Assembly: GCA_000231825.2 (NCBI GenBank)
Contig: JH720383.1
Location: 62,001 to 126,000, forward strand
DNA: 64,000 bases
Direction of reading: 5' to 3'
DNA from: Tetrahymena elliotti 4EA
Taxonomy: Eukaryota; Ciliophora; Oligohymenophorea; Hymenostomatida; Tetrahymenidae
Shown here in pieces: positions 1 through 13,812 of the stretch (its first letter is position 1; each line of letters opens with the position of its first letter). The translations under genes and the position numbers were made by a program. The notes beneath the pieces were generated by a model. The model saw only the letters and a list, made by a program, of their open reading frames with translations. It searched no databases and was not told the origin of the DNA.

Positions 1-1044
1 ATAATATGTTCTCTCATTTCAGAATAATTTAATGTTCTTTTTATAAATTAGTGTTCTTAAAATCATAAAATATCTTTCTTTGAAAATAAAAAATAGTTTC
101 TTTTAAAAAAAATATTATTTTTTTTTGTCTCCCTAAATATTTCAGAAAAAAAACCTAAGCTTCTTATATTTTAAGAGAAGTAGAAATATATATCTAATCT
201 TACTTATTTATTTTTCATTTTAAAAACTCCAAGCCAAAAATCATAAAATATTTTAAAAATAAAAATAGTTAATATTTTATTCTTTCTTTTAGAAAACATT
301 AATTTTTATGAAAAAAAAAATCTTTGCTTCTTTAATTTTAATTAAAGTAAAAATGCCTATGAAATATTATTTATCTCTATGATAACTTCAATGTCAAAAG
401 TTCAGAAGATATTTTCTAAAATAAAAATAGTTTATTTTTTATTCTTTTAAGATTCAATTTTCTGTTATTGAAAATTAAATATTTAAGTACAGACTTACCT
501 TAGCTTTTACCTATTTGATAGAAGCATGAATATTTGCAAAATCTATGAATTTTATCACAATTATAAATCTAAGCAAAAATTAAATAATAAAGTAAAAATA
601 GAGTTGTTAAATAAAAGAGTAGAAATTAAAGGAAGTATTCATTCAAATTTTTGACATTAAATTTAAATAATCATCAATTAATAGATTGATAGATTAATTA
701 AATGATCGATCTTTATTTTAAAAAATGATTCATTGAATAATTTGCTTACTTACTATCAATTAATAATATAAATGAATAATATAGATGTCTTTCTAAAAAT
801 TAATTCATTATTTTAAAGTAGCTGATCTAAACGAATCAATTGATTTATTTATATTTGAATCTTAACATTAATTTAATTTTTATGAAAAACAAAATTTTGA
901 AAAAAGATTAAGAAATACAATATCATTTGTAAAGCTTAAAAAATAACAATTGATTAATAACAAATTGATAAATATACTTGTAAAAGTGCTTTTTTCAGAT
1001 TATCAAAAATATCATTTGAAAAAAAAAACACAGCTCTTATAAAT
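1..1044. other. Non-coding, 5' flank of the TFxPxI-repeat gene
   Basis: Very A+T-rich sequence without a convincing reading frame on either strand under the ciliate code. It probably holds the promoter and 5' UTR of the gene starting at 1045. A run of ATTAAT/GATTGAT-type repeats lies around 660-850. I see no RNA gene. Confidence 0.6.
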
Positions 1045-4000
1045 ATGCATAGTATTAATTTTGAGATGATTCACAAAGGATTAAAACCATCTCGTTCAGC
1101 TAGATAGCTACAAGATACTCTATCATAAGAATTTTTAATTAGTTCAGAAACATCAAACTAAACACAAACTCTAAAGTTTGGATTAACAGCTAATTAATCA
1201 AATAAATATGCATTTAGACCTGGAGGAGATAGCGATGAGTGTAATACTCACCATTCAGAAGAAATTACTTAAATTGATGAATGTGCTCTTTTCCCTTCTC
1301 ATAATCTAAACATAAAACCTGTAGCAGAAATGAGAATAAATAGTTAATATTCAGAAAATAGTATTTTTTTATTATTTTTTTGAAATAATATTCATTTTTG
1401 ATTTAATAAATGTTTAATAGAATACTAATAAGACACTTTTGAAGGAGCAGATGATTTAAGCAAATTAAATTTCAATTAATATTAGCTTTCTAGCTCACAA
1501 GGCTTCGATTAGCTAAAAAGGCGCAGCAATAGCAAACCTCCTCTTTCAAGAAACAACTCAACAAATAATAAGGACGAAATAACTCAATTTAGAGGTAAGC
1601 TTAATGTTATGACAAAAAATGAATTCAAACATTCCAAAATTAGAATTTTAGTCTCAATATTTTATTAATTTTTTTTTATATTATGTTAAAAATGTATTTG
1701 AACACTAAATTAATTAATAATAAATTATTTTATTTAATTAGGTACTGACCATTGCATAGCTATGAATAATTCAAATAGTAGAAAAAATAGTTTAGCCACT
1801 TTAGGATGTGGACCAAATAATTTCCAAACAAATGATGAAGAAAGTTATGTTAAATAAAGGGTATTAATTAATAATAAGGATCTATTACAATATAATATGA
1901 TCTAGCAATAGCAGTTGAATCCAAATACCCCTTACTTAAGCAATAATATACAAATGTTTTAAGCACAAACAATAGAATCAAATAGAATAACTCCTAGTAA
2001 TCCCTACCCTGATAATCCTCTAATAGAATTATAATAAAACATAAAATTGAACAATTACAATTAACAAACTTATGAGTTTAGACAGGATTAGCATAATTTT
2101 TCAAATTAGCATCAAGAGAGCAATTAAAATGAATGGATGAAAGACTACTAATCAGCTAACATTCCTATTCCTCTCCAGAGAGTTTCTTCTCCCTAAGGAT
2201 TAATGAAATACTAGGATAATCAACAACATTTCAGTTCTTATTCTGAACAAAATAAATGTAACAATTAATTTCTCATTTATAAAATCATTTTAAAAATAAT
2301 AAAACAAATTAAAAAATTATTCAATTCTGAAATCAAACACCAAATTTTTTGAAAGGAATTGTTTGATTAAATTTTTGGGCCCTATTTACTTAACGATGAT
2401 TTTGTTAAATTTTTCTAGATTTTAATTAGGAAATTTTAACGAATTTTCAAAAATAATTTGAATTTTGCACTATTATTGTTGTTTAAGTGATTGTTGTTTA
2501 TTAAATTTGATTTTTAATTATTCTACCAATTTTTAATCAAATATTTAATTATCAAAATTAAGAATTAATTAAGTAAAATGAAGAATATGAAAGTTTAAAA
2601 CCTGAAGATTTGTTGATGAGTCAATAAGAATATAGCAGATTCTAAGAAGTTTAAAAGATGATAAATTAATAATAATAACAACAACAATCATAATAGTAGT
2701 TATATTAATAAAATTTACCTAATAGAGATTTATCAATAAATTCTGGTCTAAAAATTCAAAATTCTATACAAAATAATTCGAATTTGTAAAATTAATATCA
2801 AAGTGTGTAATCTATTTAGAATAATAACTAGACTCCTTTTGCATCTTTAAATAGCGACATGCAAAATTCTTAACTTCCAGGTTATTAGCCAGCAAACTAT
2901 AACTTCAATTAAACTTATTCATTTTCAAATAGCTAATTTAGATAATGCACTATCCCTATATCTTAGTAACCAAATTAAATATAGTCTTTGCAAGAATCTG
3001 GATTCAACCCTGAATAGTAATTGAATTCTATTTCATCTTCATCAATTTTAAATATATAATCTCCAAAGGCTAATACTGTTATTACTATACCTCAATAAAT
3101 TGCTCCATAAAATACCTAAATCCTAATTTAAAATGATGAGTCAAGCTTGAAATCGTAAAACTAAAAAGAAAATTAAAGCACAAACATTTTTCCTGCTTAA
3201 AAATAAAATTAAAAAAATGGAACACAAAAGAAAAAAACAAATTTCTTAAAGAGAAATTAAAGTTTAAGCTACTTAAGCACAAGTCCAATCAATTAAAAAG
3301 CTGAAAACTCTCAATTATCTTCACACAATAATAGCAATTCAAATGTAGATAGATAATAAAATAATGTTAGTCTGAATTAAACTCCCAACTCAAAACCATA
3401 AAATAGATGTGTCACACCTTAACCTTAGCCTAAACTTGAAAGAAAATTAAGTGAAAACCTTTTGATGGATAAAAGTAAAAAGAAAATAGAATCATTTGAA
3501 GATTAATAGTTAAAAGAATGCACATTTAAACCCTAAATCAATAAATCAAGTCAAAAAATGTAAAGATCTTTTAGTTAGTTTATAGAGACTTAAGTGAATT
3601 ACAATAAGTATAAATCTGACAAGCAAAAAATAGTAAAAATTCATTTTACAATTCACATAATTTCAATTTTTTTTAATTTTATAATAGCTACAAGAGCAAG
3701 CTCATAATGCTTTAAATGTTCAAGTTAAAGATAAGCCAGATATTAATAAAAATTCTCAAAGAATTATTGAATAGAAGAGAAACAATGATTATCAAAGCTT
3801 GTTTGGTCCAGTTTAAATATCTGATTAATAAGCAGTGCACAATAGACTTTATTCTATTCATAAAAGAAATGAATCAAATAACTCCCAAATTAGGTTAGAA
3901 TAATAATTAATAAATCATTTGTTTATTAAAAATATTTTTAAAAATAGAAAGAGGATTGAGGAAGAAGCAAACAAAGAAAATACTTTTAAACCTTAGATCC

Positions 4001-6743
4001 ACTAAAGATCAAAATCTATTAAAAGAGATGAAAAAATATAAGATTTACTGTATAAAGATGCAGTTAGAAGAAATAATATCTAACAAAATATTACAAACTA
4101 AAAACCTCGCTCGAATAGTAAATATACAAGTGATAAGAGTGAAAGGATTTTGCTTAAAAAATTCATCAAGGAAATGGATTACATATTTTAATCACTTTCA
4201 GTTAATTAAAATAAAAATATCTCTTAGAATGGATCTTTGTAAAACTCACCAATAAATTCTGTTGTTAATTTGGATATGGCTTCTCTGTTTGAGGTTATGA
4301 TTAAAAGTGGATTTATAAAATATAACTCTAACTCTTCAAATCCAGAGATGATTGTCATGGAAAATGAGAAAAAGCTTATCTTTTTAATATGGACCTTACT
4401 AGGAGGCAAATAATATAACTATATCTCCAAGCCAAATCTTTTACTCTTTTTAATTATAATTCTTAATTTAGATAGATCTTTTGATTCATCTGAAAGATCT
4501 TTACTCCTAAAAGAATTATCATTTTCTATGTCTCACTCTTAGTTGCAAAATACTTCACCTCTATCTTCTTAAGCAAGTATTAAAAACTTTAAAAATTTTG
4601 AAGCATTCACAAACATCTTATCTAGTAATTTAAATTAAAATCCTAATTCTGCATAAGTTTCTCCTCTCAATAAATCAAATTCTTCCGGTTTTTCTGCTGC
4701 ATCATAATAATTTAATCTCCACTAATAGTTAAATTAATCTCTTATGAAATGCTACTAAGAAAATTATATTAATCTTTCCCTTGGAAATTTTGACGAAAAG
4801 CAATAATGGTATAGAATTTTATTTTATTTCATAAATACATAAAAATTAAATATTTTTGAAAACAGGATCGTAACCGAAGAAGATAAGTAAGTTATTAGAC
4901 AAGCATTCGAAATATTCTATAGAAACAGACTAAGTTATGAAGAACTTAAATCATAAAAAACTCCTATAGACTAATGTTGTACATTCCATCCTCACATACT
5001 TTAAAGTTCTAAAAGTATGGCTAACTAATATAGAGAAAAACTCTTAATTTAAACAGCCAGTTTACTTGAAAACAAAGTAAATATTTTAAAAATAAATTAG
5101 TTATTTTAAAAAAAATATTCTTAAATAAATAATAAAGGAAATTTCTTACTAAGTTCCCAAGGATGGAAAAATATAACACTCCGATTTCTTGATATTGTAA
5201 AAAAGAGCCTAGGAAATATAAAATAAAAATAAATAAGAAGTAATCAAAGAAAAAGAATTAATTGAATGCACTTTTAAACCTGCAATTTATTCTAAGAATA
5301 AAACAGAAAAAGAAAATGATAGAATAAATATTGCAGAAATTGGCTTGAAAAAGACTGAAGAACTCTATCTTCAAAGTAAAAATAAGGAAGTTAAATTAGT
5401 CAAAAATAACAACGATTTAGAGTATGAAAAGCAAAAAAATGAATGTACCTTCCAACCAGAAATTATTGATGTCCGCTCTAAAAAAATCTATGATGGTGGA
5501 ATTTTTGCTAAAAATATCAATAAGGTAAACCAATTTAATATTTATTTTAAACTTAAATTTATTTTTTATTAAAAATAAGACAATTGAAAGAATGAGAAAT
5601 GCTAGAAAAGAAAAAGAAATGATTAGTGCCATGAAACAAAGGGGATATAATTCTGTTCATTAACTTGTGCGTCATTAAAAATCAGTTTCCTCAACATCAA
5701 CAAATTAAATGGAATAAGTTAGTGAAAACTACCAATCAAATAATACAAGAAAAGATGAAACACTTAAAAACAGTGGTAACACAAGCCAAAATTTTAACAA
5801 TACAAACTCAGGTATTGAAAGAGTAACAAGTACAAATAGCTGCATTGCAAATAATGATAATTTAATGGTTTATTATAATAGTAACCAATCAGTTAACTAT
5901 AAAAGCTCTCCTTCCTAAAATTTCTAACACGAAAACTCCCAAACAGCACAATAGCAATAATTATAAAGCCTTTTAAATCATAATATGTTTGCAAACTAGG
6001 CTTTATAATAATTTTAATAAAAGAATAATCCTGTTTCTGCTCTTCAACACTCATTTGCATAGTAAACAGGTATATTGTAGTACAGTCAATAAAACCTTGC
6101 TAACAATATTAACGAAAATGATAATTTAATACTAAATTAATTGATGAATAATAATATATTAGATTAATAAAATTAAGAAAACTAAGAGTAAATGAATGCT
6201 AATAATTATAATAATCCATTACTTGAGATGAGTGCACCTAAATTTGGAAGACTATAAGAAACTTTGATACAAAACTCTTGGTAACAAAATAATTTGCAAA
6301 ATGAATAAGAATAGTACATAAACAATGTAGAAGACTGCAAACCATTTTCAAGTGAATAAGGTTAAGAATCAGTAAATTCTGTTCCTGATTCAAAAGGTAT
6401 CAAATCATTTTTATAATTAATTATAATGATTTTAAATAATTAATAAATAAAACTATAGATCGTCCACCTCTTTTATTTGTTGATGTTAACCTTGGTAATT
6501 AAAGAAGTGAAAGAATAATAGTTAATGAAGGCGATAACCCTAAATAATTAGCATATGATTTTGCAAGACTACATGGTAAAAATAATTTTAGGTTTTTATA
6601 TTTATTTAAATATTATTTATTATATAGGTTTAGATGATTCAACTGCTGAAAAACTTTATCAACTTTTAGAAAATTAAATAGCAGGTCTTCTAAGCAGAAT
6701 AGAAGAAGAAGAAAATATTTCTCATCTTGAAAATCTTGACTGA
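1045..6743 (+). CDS. Large Gln/Asn/Ser-rich protein with five TFxPxI motifs and a conserved C-terminal domain
   Basis: Multi-exon gene read with TAA/TAG as Gln. It starts MHSINFEMIHKG and stops at TGA 6741-6743. Clear introns are 1361-1420, 1595-1741, 3633-3687, 4809-4865, one near 5526-5574, one near 6395-6452 and one near 6574-6628; an intron at 2258-2583 is tentative. The protein is mostly low-complexity Gln/Asn/Ser. It carries five copies of a motif (C/N)TF(K/Q/H)P-x-I at about 3516, 3976, 4975, 5264 and 5440, each followed by basic, charged, helical sequence. The C-terminus (6455-6740) is compact: PPLLFVDVNLG, then ERIIVNEGD, then LAYDFARLHGLDD and a helix. In my recollection such TFxPxI repeats and this C-terminal block occur in ciliate and flagellate cytoskeletal proteins; that role is inferred. 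The gene could be two genes split at the 2258-2583 gap. Confidence 0.7.
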
Positions 6744-7623
6744 TAATTTATTAATTAAAACTATAAATAAAAATTCTATCATAAATATATAAATAAATAA
6801 ACTAATTAAATTCAAATATTTTTTAATGAGTCTATTTTATTGTACAAATAAAGTTTTTATATTAAAAATTCTTTTTTTGTATTTTATTAAAAAATATTTC
6901 TTTATTATTAATTAAAAAATTTAATAAAAAGTTGAGTAAAAATATACATTTATCCATCTGAGATAACTATTTAAAAATCTTAGATTAGAAGAAATGTACT
7001 AACAAATTAAAATTTTTTCAAATTAAAAATTAAACTGAACCCGTTCGTCTCAAATATTTTTATTGAATTTATTTTATTGTACAAAAATATGTATTATGTG
7101 TGATTAGTTCCTTTAGCATTAATTAAGAGATAAATAAATTCTTTTAATAAGAGTAAGTTAAATTATTAGTTTATTTTTTAAATATATAGATAGAATATTC
7201 AATGAATATTTAAAATTTGAACTTCAAAGAAAAACTTTAAAAAAATTATGATTATTTAAATGACAATATTTAAAAATTTAATATAATTATTAATTTCAAA
7301 GAAAAAAAGAATAAAGAGTAGAAAGAAAATTACTAGGATAATAAATAACAGTTAAAAAAATAATATTTTAGAGTTAAACTATTAAAATAGATTAAGTTTT
7401 TTTATTTATAAATTGTTTATACAAAAATAAACACAAAATAATTTTTAAGTACAATCAATTCATAGAAATTTTAATATTATTTTAAGATATATACTAATTC
7501 AAAGTATTACTTTTTTATTACATAGTTTAAGTTTGAAGTTCTATTATTGATAAATAGATTGCTTAAGGTATAGACTATTAGATAATTTGAGAATATTTAC
7601 AAGCTTTTTTTAATGATTATTTA
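6744..7623. other. Non-coding gap between convergent genes
   Basis: Three-prime flanks of the TFxPxI gene (+) and the coiled-coil gene (-). There is no supported gene. A short motif, TATTTTATTGTACAAA, occurs twice (about 6833-6849 and 7070-7086). Confidence 0.6.
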
Positions 7624-10600
7624 TCAAATTCCTGAGAAAATAGATTTCTTACTTGCACTTCCTGGAGTAGCAATACTTACAGCAGATTCTTTAGAGTCTG
7701 ATCTATCAAATTATATAGTATCTTATTATACTATTGTGTTTGATTTTGTTAGTTACTACAAATTAAACTAAGATTTTCTACTAGCTTGTGGATATGGCTG
7801 ATTTGATGATGACTTATTGCTTACATTACTACTCTAGGAAGTAAACTTAGATAATTTAGCAGCTTTTATTTTACTCATCGTATTTAATCTCTTAAGATTA
7901 CTACTTGACTTAACTGGTGGGTTAAAATATTAGATTGACGTTTCACTAGGAGGAGGTGCTTATACAATAGAAATTTTTTCTTAAATTTATAAAAACTAAT
8001 AAATATGTCTATTATAATCTAGGAATTCATTGAAGTTATCTAACAAAAATCTTTGAGGATACAATCTTTTAATAAATTCGCAATTTTCATCACCAACATT
8101 TCCTGATGATTTGAAGTACTAATATAGTTATCCAAATTCATTTTATTTAAATAATTATTAATACAATAGAGCTGGAGATATACGCTTGGTATTAAATTTT
8201 AATTGATCGTCTTTTGAATTTTCATAGCTTTTAAAGAATTAATCAATACTAAAAAAAAGTTATGTTAAGGGATACTTATTAAAAATTGAACTTACGTGTT
8301 AAATTAAAAGAAGTTGAGGGACTCCATATTGAACAAATAGTTGCTTAATCTGTTTTTAAATTCATGGAAAGATTGGTTTTAATTATGCATGAGTAGACTG
8401 CAAATTTCATTCATAGTGCTATAGTAGCAAACTAACTTATCATTTACATCATCAGGAATGTGAAGTTTAATAACTTTTTAAATAAATCCTTGATAATTAA
8501 ACCACTCACCAAAAATAAATTCAGAAAAATATTCTGATATAGATTCATTTTCTGTATCAACTCCGTAATGATTATACATTAGCTTCTTAAAGCTGTTATA
8601 GTTAACTTTAAATAAAAATGATTTGATTAAAAAAAATAGCGATTAAATTATTTAATTGGATTAAAACATATATTTTATCAATTTAAAAAAATCTTGATAG
8701 TCTGGATTTTGGATTTGTAAAGCAATTAAGAGATAGGATTATGGATTATCCAAAAAAAATTACCGACTAATAGTATTTTATTTCCAAAGCTAACTCAAAA
8801 CTATGAATATATGCTATTTTGTTAGTGAATTGTGTTTATAAAAAAACTTAGATGGATATGATTTGGATTTTTAAAGTTATTATTGAATTTGCTTTTCATA
8901 ATCTATTATAAAATATAAATCTGGATTACATTTTACAACCCAATTAAATTCAATACAAATCCAAGGATAAAGCCAGATCTATATTTTCGATGACAATCTT
9001 TCTTATATTTTAAATTTAGTATTACCTTTTTCTTACTATTTTTAATCTAACTTAATGAAAATATTTTCAAGACTACGAATAACATCGTTTATGTTTTCAG
9101 TTTTCATTTTTTCCATAAGGTTAGGTATTAAAGTAAGAGACGACTCACCAAACTTTGAATTAACTATTTTTCTTTATTCGTTGATAGCTCTTTAATTAAT
9201 TTAGACCTTTTTGGTTTTCAAATAAATCTAAAATTTTTCCTCAATTTTAGTGTATTAAGGGTGCTTTTGATAAATATTAAATAAATTATTTCAAGCAAAA
9301 AATTAAACTTTTACATTTTTAAAAACTGTTTAAAACGATTCAAGAGCCTGCTTTGCTGGAATAAATATCTAATCATCTATCATTTTGTTTATTTCTGGCT
9401 CTTTTAAAGTGTCTAGAATATCCAAATATGGAATATATAATTTAAGCATTTTTCTTATTGAAATCATAAACTCAAATTAAGAGTCAGAAAGCATATTATC
9501 TTAAACAATTCCAAATATTGTAGCAAAATAAATTCCTATTTCCTTCTTACTATTAACTAAGCTTTATAAAAGAAAAGCTATTTCTGTAATTTTGATTGAC
9601 ACTACAAAAAAGTTCTAATACTTCTAAAGCATCCAACTAAATTTAATTTGAAAAAACATAAAATTATTTTTAACTTATTAAAAAATATACGATAAGAAAT
9701 TTAGTGGTCCGTTAATTTTATTTCCTCCATACTTCTAAATAGTAACCTTTTAGATTTAAAATTGATATTTTAACAAAACAAAATTAATAATATTTTTTAA
9801 TAAATTCTTAAGATAATAAATTAACATCAAACTTATTAAATATTTGTTTAAAAATTTTACTTCTTCCATATAATTTTCAAGTAATTTAATCATATCTGGT
9901 CTGCTTTGCTTTGGTATTAATTTGTCATACATATAGTTGTGAATGTCTTATTAAATGTAGAATTAAAAGGGATGACTAAAAAGAATAGCAGCTTTACTTT
10001 CAGGCTTATCATATTTAGCTGCATAGGTTATCATATTAAATTCTGAAAATGATTGTTAATTATCAGAATGCATACTTCCTTGTAAAATCAAATCAGATTA
10101 GTTAATTCCACTTAATCCTAAATTTCCTAATACAGACCTTCTTCTAGGATCGCTTTTAACTGTACTAAAATGCTCCATAGTCATTTTAGCAAGACCTTGA
10201 ATTGATTCCTTTGTATCTTCTCTACGTTTAATAATTTCAGCTTCAATTTAAGCACAATTTTTAATAACTTCTTTTGACTGCACTTGAATTCTTTCTAACT
10301 AATAATCCTTATACTTTTTAGTTTTTGATTCTTCAATTTATTCTCTCAAAATTTCAGCTTGCTCTAGATATTAATTTTTAATTTCTTCCATAGCTACTAT
10401 CTTCTTTTAAAAGTCTAGTATTATTCTATCTTATTCTTTATGCATTTCACTTATTTTATCTTCTAGCTCCTTCTTTTTGTTAACATAATAATTAAACTTT
10501 TCGTTATGTTCTGAAACTTATATTTTAACTAACTACTTAACTTAATCCTTTACATAAACATATTGTTTTTCAAGTATTTATGTAAATATTTTTAAAATTG

Positions 10601-12359
10601 AATTTATGAAGATGCAAGCAACTTTTTCTTTTCTTTACATCAAAAAATGGCAAATTTTATTGCTGAGCTCCATTAAATCCTTCATTAGCAGTTTAATAAA
10701 ATCTTCCTATGGGTAAAATTTACAATTCACACCTTCTAGAAACTAATGCTCAATATTATTCAAAAAATCCATAAGTAACATAAGCAAATCTTCCTTTTAC
10801 TTATTCGCTTTAGGATCTGTAGCTTCTTCTGATTTTCCAGATTAAAAGTTTTTTTATAGGTTTATCTCTTATTTTGAATTACTTACAAAATCATGAATAG
10901 CCATTTCATTTTATGAATTAATGATATTAATCACTAATTTATTATCTCCTTTAATAGATTATCTTTAAACATTTGTACTGTCTGAATTAAATTCTGTAAT
11001 AAATTAAACTTTTGGTTTTGCATCTTCTTAACTATTTAACTCTGATGTAGTATGTGAATATTTTTATTGCATGATTTACAAAACAGATGGTCTTCTACTT
11101 TAATTTTATGGTGAATGTTGCTGAGTATTTGCTTCACCATGTAAAACGTTTAAAAAATTTTAATCATTTGCTTTCTTATTATCTTTTTCACTCTCAATAT
11201 AATTATGAGATGATTTCGATTGAGAACTATCTGTTTTCATTTTTTACTCCTAGTCTTTCTATTCTTATAGTTCTAATTCTAAATCTTTTAACTACTACTT
11301 GATAGAAACATCTGTATGATCTATTAAAGCTTCATTTAAAAGAAAGTTTTGTATGATATTAGTAAATATCTAATATTTGTAATCCTTTTGTTTGACCAAT
11401 TTATTATTTTTAAGCTTTTAAATATAACTTTGTTATAGTTGCATAATATTTGATTATTATTCTTTAGAAATAGTTTCACCTTATGATTATTAAGGTAATT
11501 TTTTATTTGTATCATTAAATTCTTTATTATCTACTACCTTTATATGTGAATGTGTTTTTGCCTGCTTGTGATAGAAGTTGCTTTATTGCTTTTATTCAGA
11601 ACTAGCATTGCCGTTTAAATTACTATAGCCAAACAATGTGCTACTTTATCTTCTTTTTTGATCACTATCTCCTAATTCAATAAATTTATTTTTATTGATA
11701 TTGCTTCTTGAAAAATAACCAGATTAATTTGCATTGTCATTATTTCTAATGAGATAGTTATCTTTTAAATAAGGAACATTTATTTGTTGCTATGAAATCG
11801 AATTCGTATGATAATTTTTAGGAGTTTATGCTTTATTTCTAAATAATTCTTTGAGCTGAGATTGCTGAGTTGTTAAAATACTAAGAGATTTTCTTTAATT
11901 GTTTGCATCTGCAACAGTCATTAGTGATGAATCTTAAGTAACATTAATCACATATTAATTCTTAGGAATGCTATGATTGCTTACATAGCTTTATTATTTT
12001 TAATGACGGGATTGATTATTAATACTTGAAGAATTACATCCTTGTGCCAAAGCAGTTGTTTATATGCTATTATTAGCTATGCTACTCATTTAGGCTCCGT
12101 TTCCAATACTGCCTTAATGGTGAATAATAACTCCACTATTATTACGAGAATTATTAAAACTATTTCCCTATGGCTAAGTAGAAACAGCACCTAGTTTATT
12201 TTTAAAAAAATAAATGTATCAAGTAATTAACTCAATCATTTTTTGAGTATAATAAACAATAAAAACTAAAACTATTTGCTTTAAAAAATTTAACAGATAG
12301 AATTTAATTGACAAAGATTTACTTTCGCGTATATAATATGATTATCTAACCTAATTCAT
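7624..12359 (-). CDS. Large Gln/Asn-rich coiled-coil protein, unknown function
   Basis: Read with Gln = TAA/TAG and stop TGA at 7624-7626 (C-terminus KKSIFSGI). The proposed start is a 9-nt first exon, ATG AAT TAG at 12351-12359, joined across intron 12174-12350 to the main exon, which then continues in frame as PQGNSFNNSRNN. Without that exon the first in-frame ATG is at 12089. The N-terminal third is Gln/Asn/Ser-rich. A long coiled coil (EDKISEMHKEQDRIIL and following) lies around 10150-10500, followed by helical segments interrupted by introns near 8285, 8630, 9000, 9300 and 9690-9880. The C-terminus is Ser/Gln-rich. I do not recognise a named domain, though the helical middle could form ARM/HEAT-like pairs. 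A structural or ciliary role is possible but unsupported. Confidence 0.65.
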
Positions 12360-12802
12360 CTATTTATTGTATATAATATCAGTACTCTAATTGTTTTAAT
12401 TTTATTCTATTATATATAACAACTCTATTTAACAAATTATTTATAAAATTTTTTTTAATGGAAAACTATGAATTAATAAACAAATAAATTAATAGTATTA
12501 TTTCTGTTTAAAATAACTAATTGACAAATTCTGCTAATTTTTATTATTAACATATAATTCATTTACAATACTAATATTCAATATTCACTTAATTTTTAGT
12601 TATTGCCAAAAAAACAACCCATTCTTGATAAAAATGTTGTCAATTAATTATTTCTAATTATTTCATACATCTACCCAACATATATTTATTTTAATGTATT
12701 TCTACTTGAAAGGTATTTGTTTTCAGACAAATCTTTGAAATTTAAAATAGAAATATTTCATTTTTTTAATTAAAATGATTTTTACTTTTATAATTGCATT
12801 AT
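12360..12802. other. Non-coding A+T-rich spacer
   Basis: Separates the start of the coiled-coil gene from the tRNA gene. I see no reading frame or RNA signal in it; it probably carries the promoter of the coiled-coil gene. Confidence 0.6.
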
Positions 12803-12807
12803 AAAAA
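12803..12807 (-). terminator. Oligo-T RNA polymerase III terminator of tRNA-Leu
   Basis: On the minus strand the tRNA 3' end is followed after three bases by a run of five T, the usual Pol III stop signal. Confidence 0.75.
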
Positions 12808-12810
12808 TCT

Positions 12811-12889
12811 GATGAAGGCGAGATTCGAACTCGCGCCCTTTCGGAATAGAACCTGAATCTACCGCCTTAGACCGCTCGGCCACTTCATC
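12811..12889 (-). tRNA. tRNA-Leu(CAG)
   Basis: A complete 79-nt class II cloverleaf without an intron. The acceptor stem GATGAAG pairs with CTTCATC. The D-arm contains GGCCGAGCGG. The anticodon stem GTAGA/TCTAT closes the loop TTCAGGT, giving anticodon CAG. An extended variable arm is followed by the T-arm GCGAG-TTCGAAT-CTCGC. The long variable arm and CAG anticodon identify leucine (CUG decoding). The CCA end is not encoded. The internal A and B boxes (TGGCCGAGCGG and GGTTC/GTTCGAATC type) serve as promoter. It stands alone between two protein genes. Confidence 0.97.
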
Positions 12890-13139
12890 TTTGTATGAAA
12901 ATTATAAATTCTTAATGAACGAAAATATTCCGAACGAAATTTTACTTTTTTGATAAAATCTTCTTGAAAAATTGAAAAATTTTGATAAAGATAAGCACAA
13001 TAATATCTGAAGCTTGATATTTCATTACAATTTAATTAAAAAAAATAAGAAAATAAATTAAAATCTTTATTTAATTTCTTTATTTCTTTTTAATTTGTTG
13101 AAAATATAAAATTAGTAGAGCTTTTAGCAATTACCTGTA

Positions 13140-13812
13140 ATGATTAATAATAAAAATATTATTAGCTTATTGCTTATCTTAGGTATATTTATTTCTAGCA
13201 TTAATGCTATTGAATTAGCTGTTAAATTGGAAGGACGAGAAGAGCACTGCTTCTATGACAGCTTAGGTACCTTTTCATTATTTATCATAAGTACACAATA
13301 AAAGTGAAATATAATATATAACAGGTGAAAGAATTCTAATCAGACTTACTCTTGTATGTGATAAAGGAGAATTATTAGAATTCAAAGTTTCTAATTAAGA
13401 AGATACATTTAGCTAAACATTTACTAATATAACAACTCAAAACTTCTAAATAGTAACAGAATTTGAGGGTGAATATTAATTCTGCTTCCATAACACAGAT
13501 TTGAATTAAGATATAACAGTTTATTTTGACTATAAAACTGGTGCTGAAGCGAAAGATTATGCTGACTTAATCTAAAAGGAAGATGGTGTTAAATTTGAAT
13601 TGAGCGCCTAAAGATTAGAAGATACTCTTAGAGATATTTCTTTGGAAAAAAGATTTATTCTTAGACATTAATAATATAATAGTGCTTTGCAAAATGAAGT
13701 TAGCTTTAAGATTTAAGGATTTTCAATAATTACACTAGTATTACTTGTAGCTCTTGCTATATTCCAATCATATTACTTAAGGTAATTTTTCAAAGAAAAG
13801 AAGATGTTATGA
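13140..13812 (+). CDS. p24 / TMED (emp24-gp25L) cargo receptor
   Basis: Predicted 204 residues after removing intron 13267-13324. An N-terminal signal peptide (about residues 1-25, ending SSINA) precedes a GOLD domain. That domain has the two family cysteines in REEHCFYD and GEYQFCFHN. A heptad-like helix (LEDTLRDISLEKR) follows, then one membrane span (about 178-195) and the short tail RQFFKEKKML. The tail ends in KKML, a canonical KKxx COPI retrieval signal, and carries FF, the COPII-binding pair. Domain order and length match the family exactly. The protein should cycle between ER and Golgi with other p24 proteins, sorting cargo into transport vesicles. The start is the only ATG before the signal peptide; the stop is TGA at 13810-13812. 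Confidence 0.93.

Noticed and set aside
3716..4409. Standard-code frames on both strands inside 3.7-4.4 kb
   Set aside because: They lie in wrong frames of the TFxPxI gene, whose own frame is continuous once TAA and TAG are read as Gln.
11087..11302. Plus-strand frame MVFYFNFMVNVAEYLL
   Set aside because: Antisense shadow of the long coiled-coil gene.
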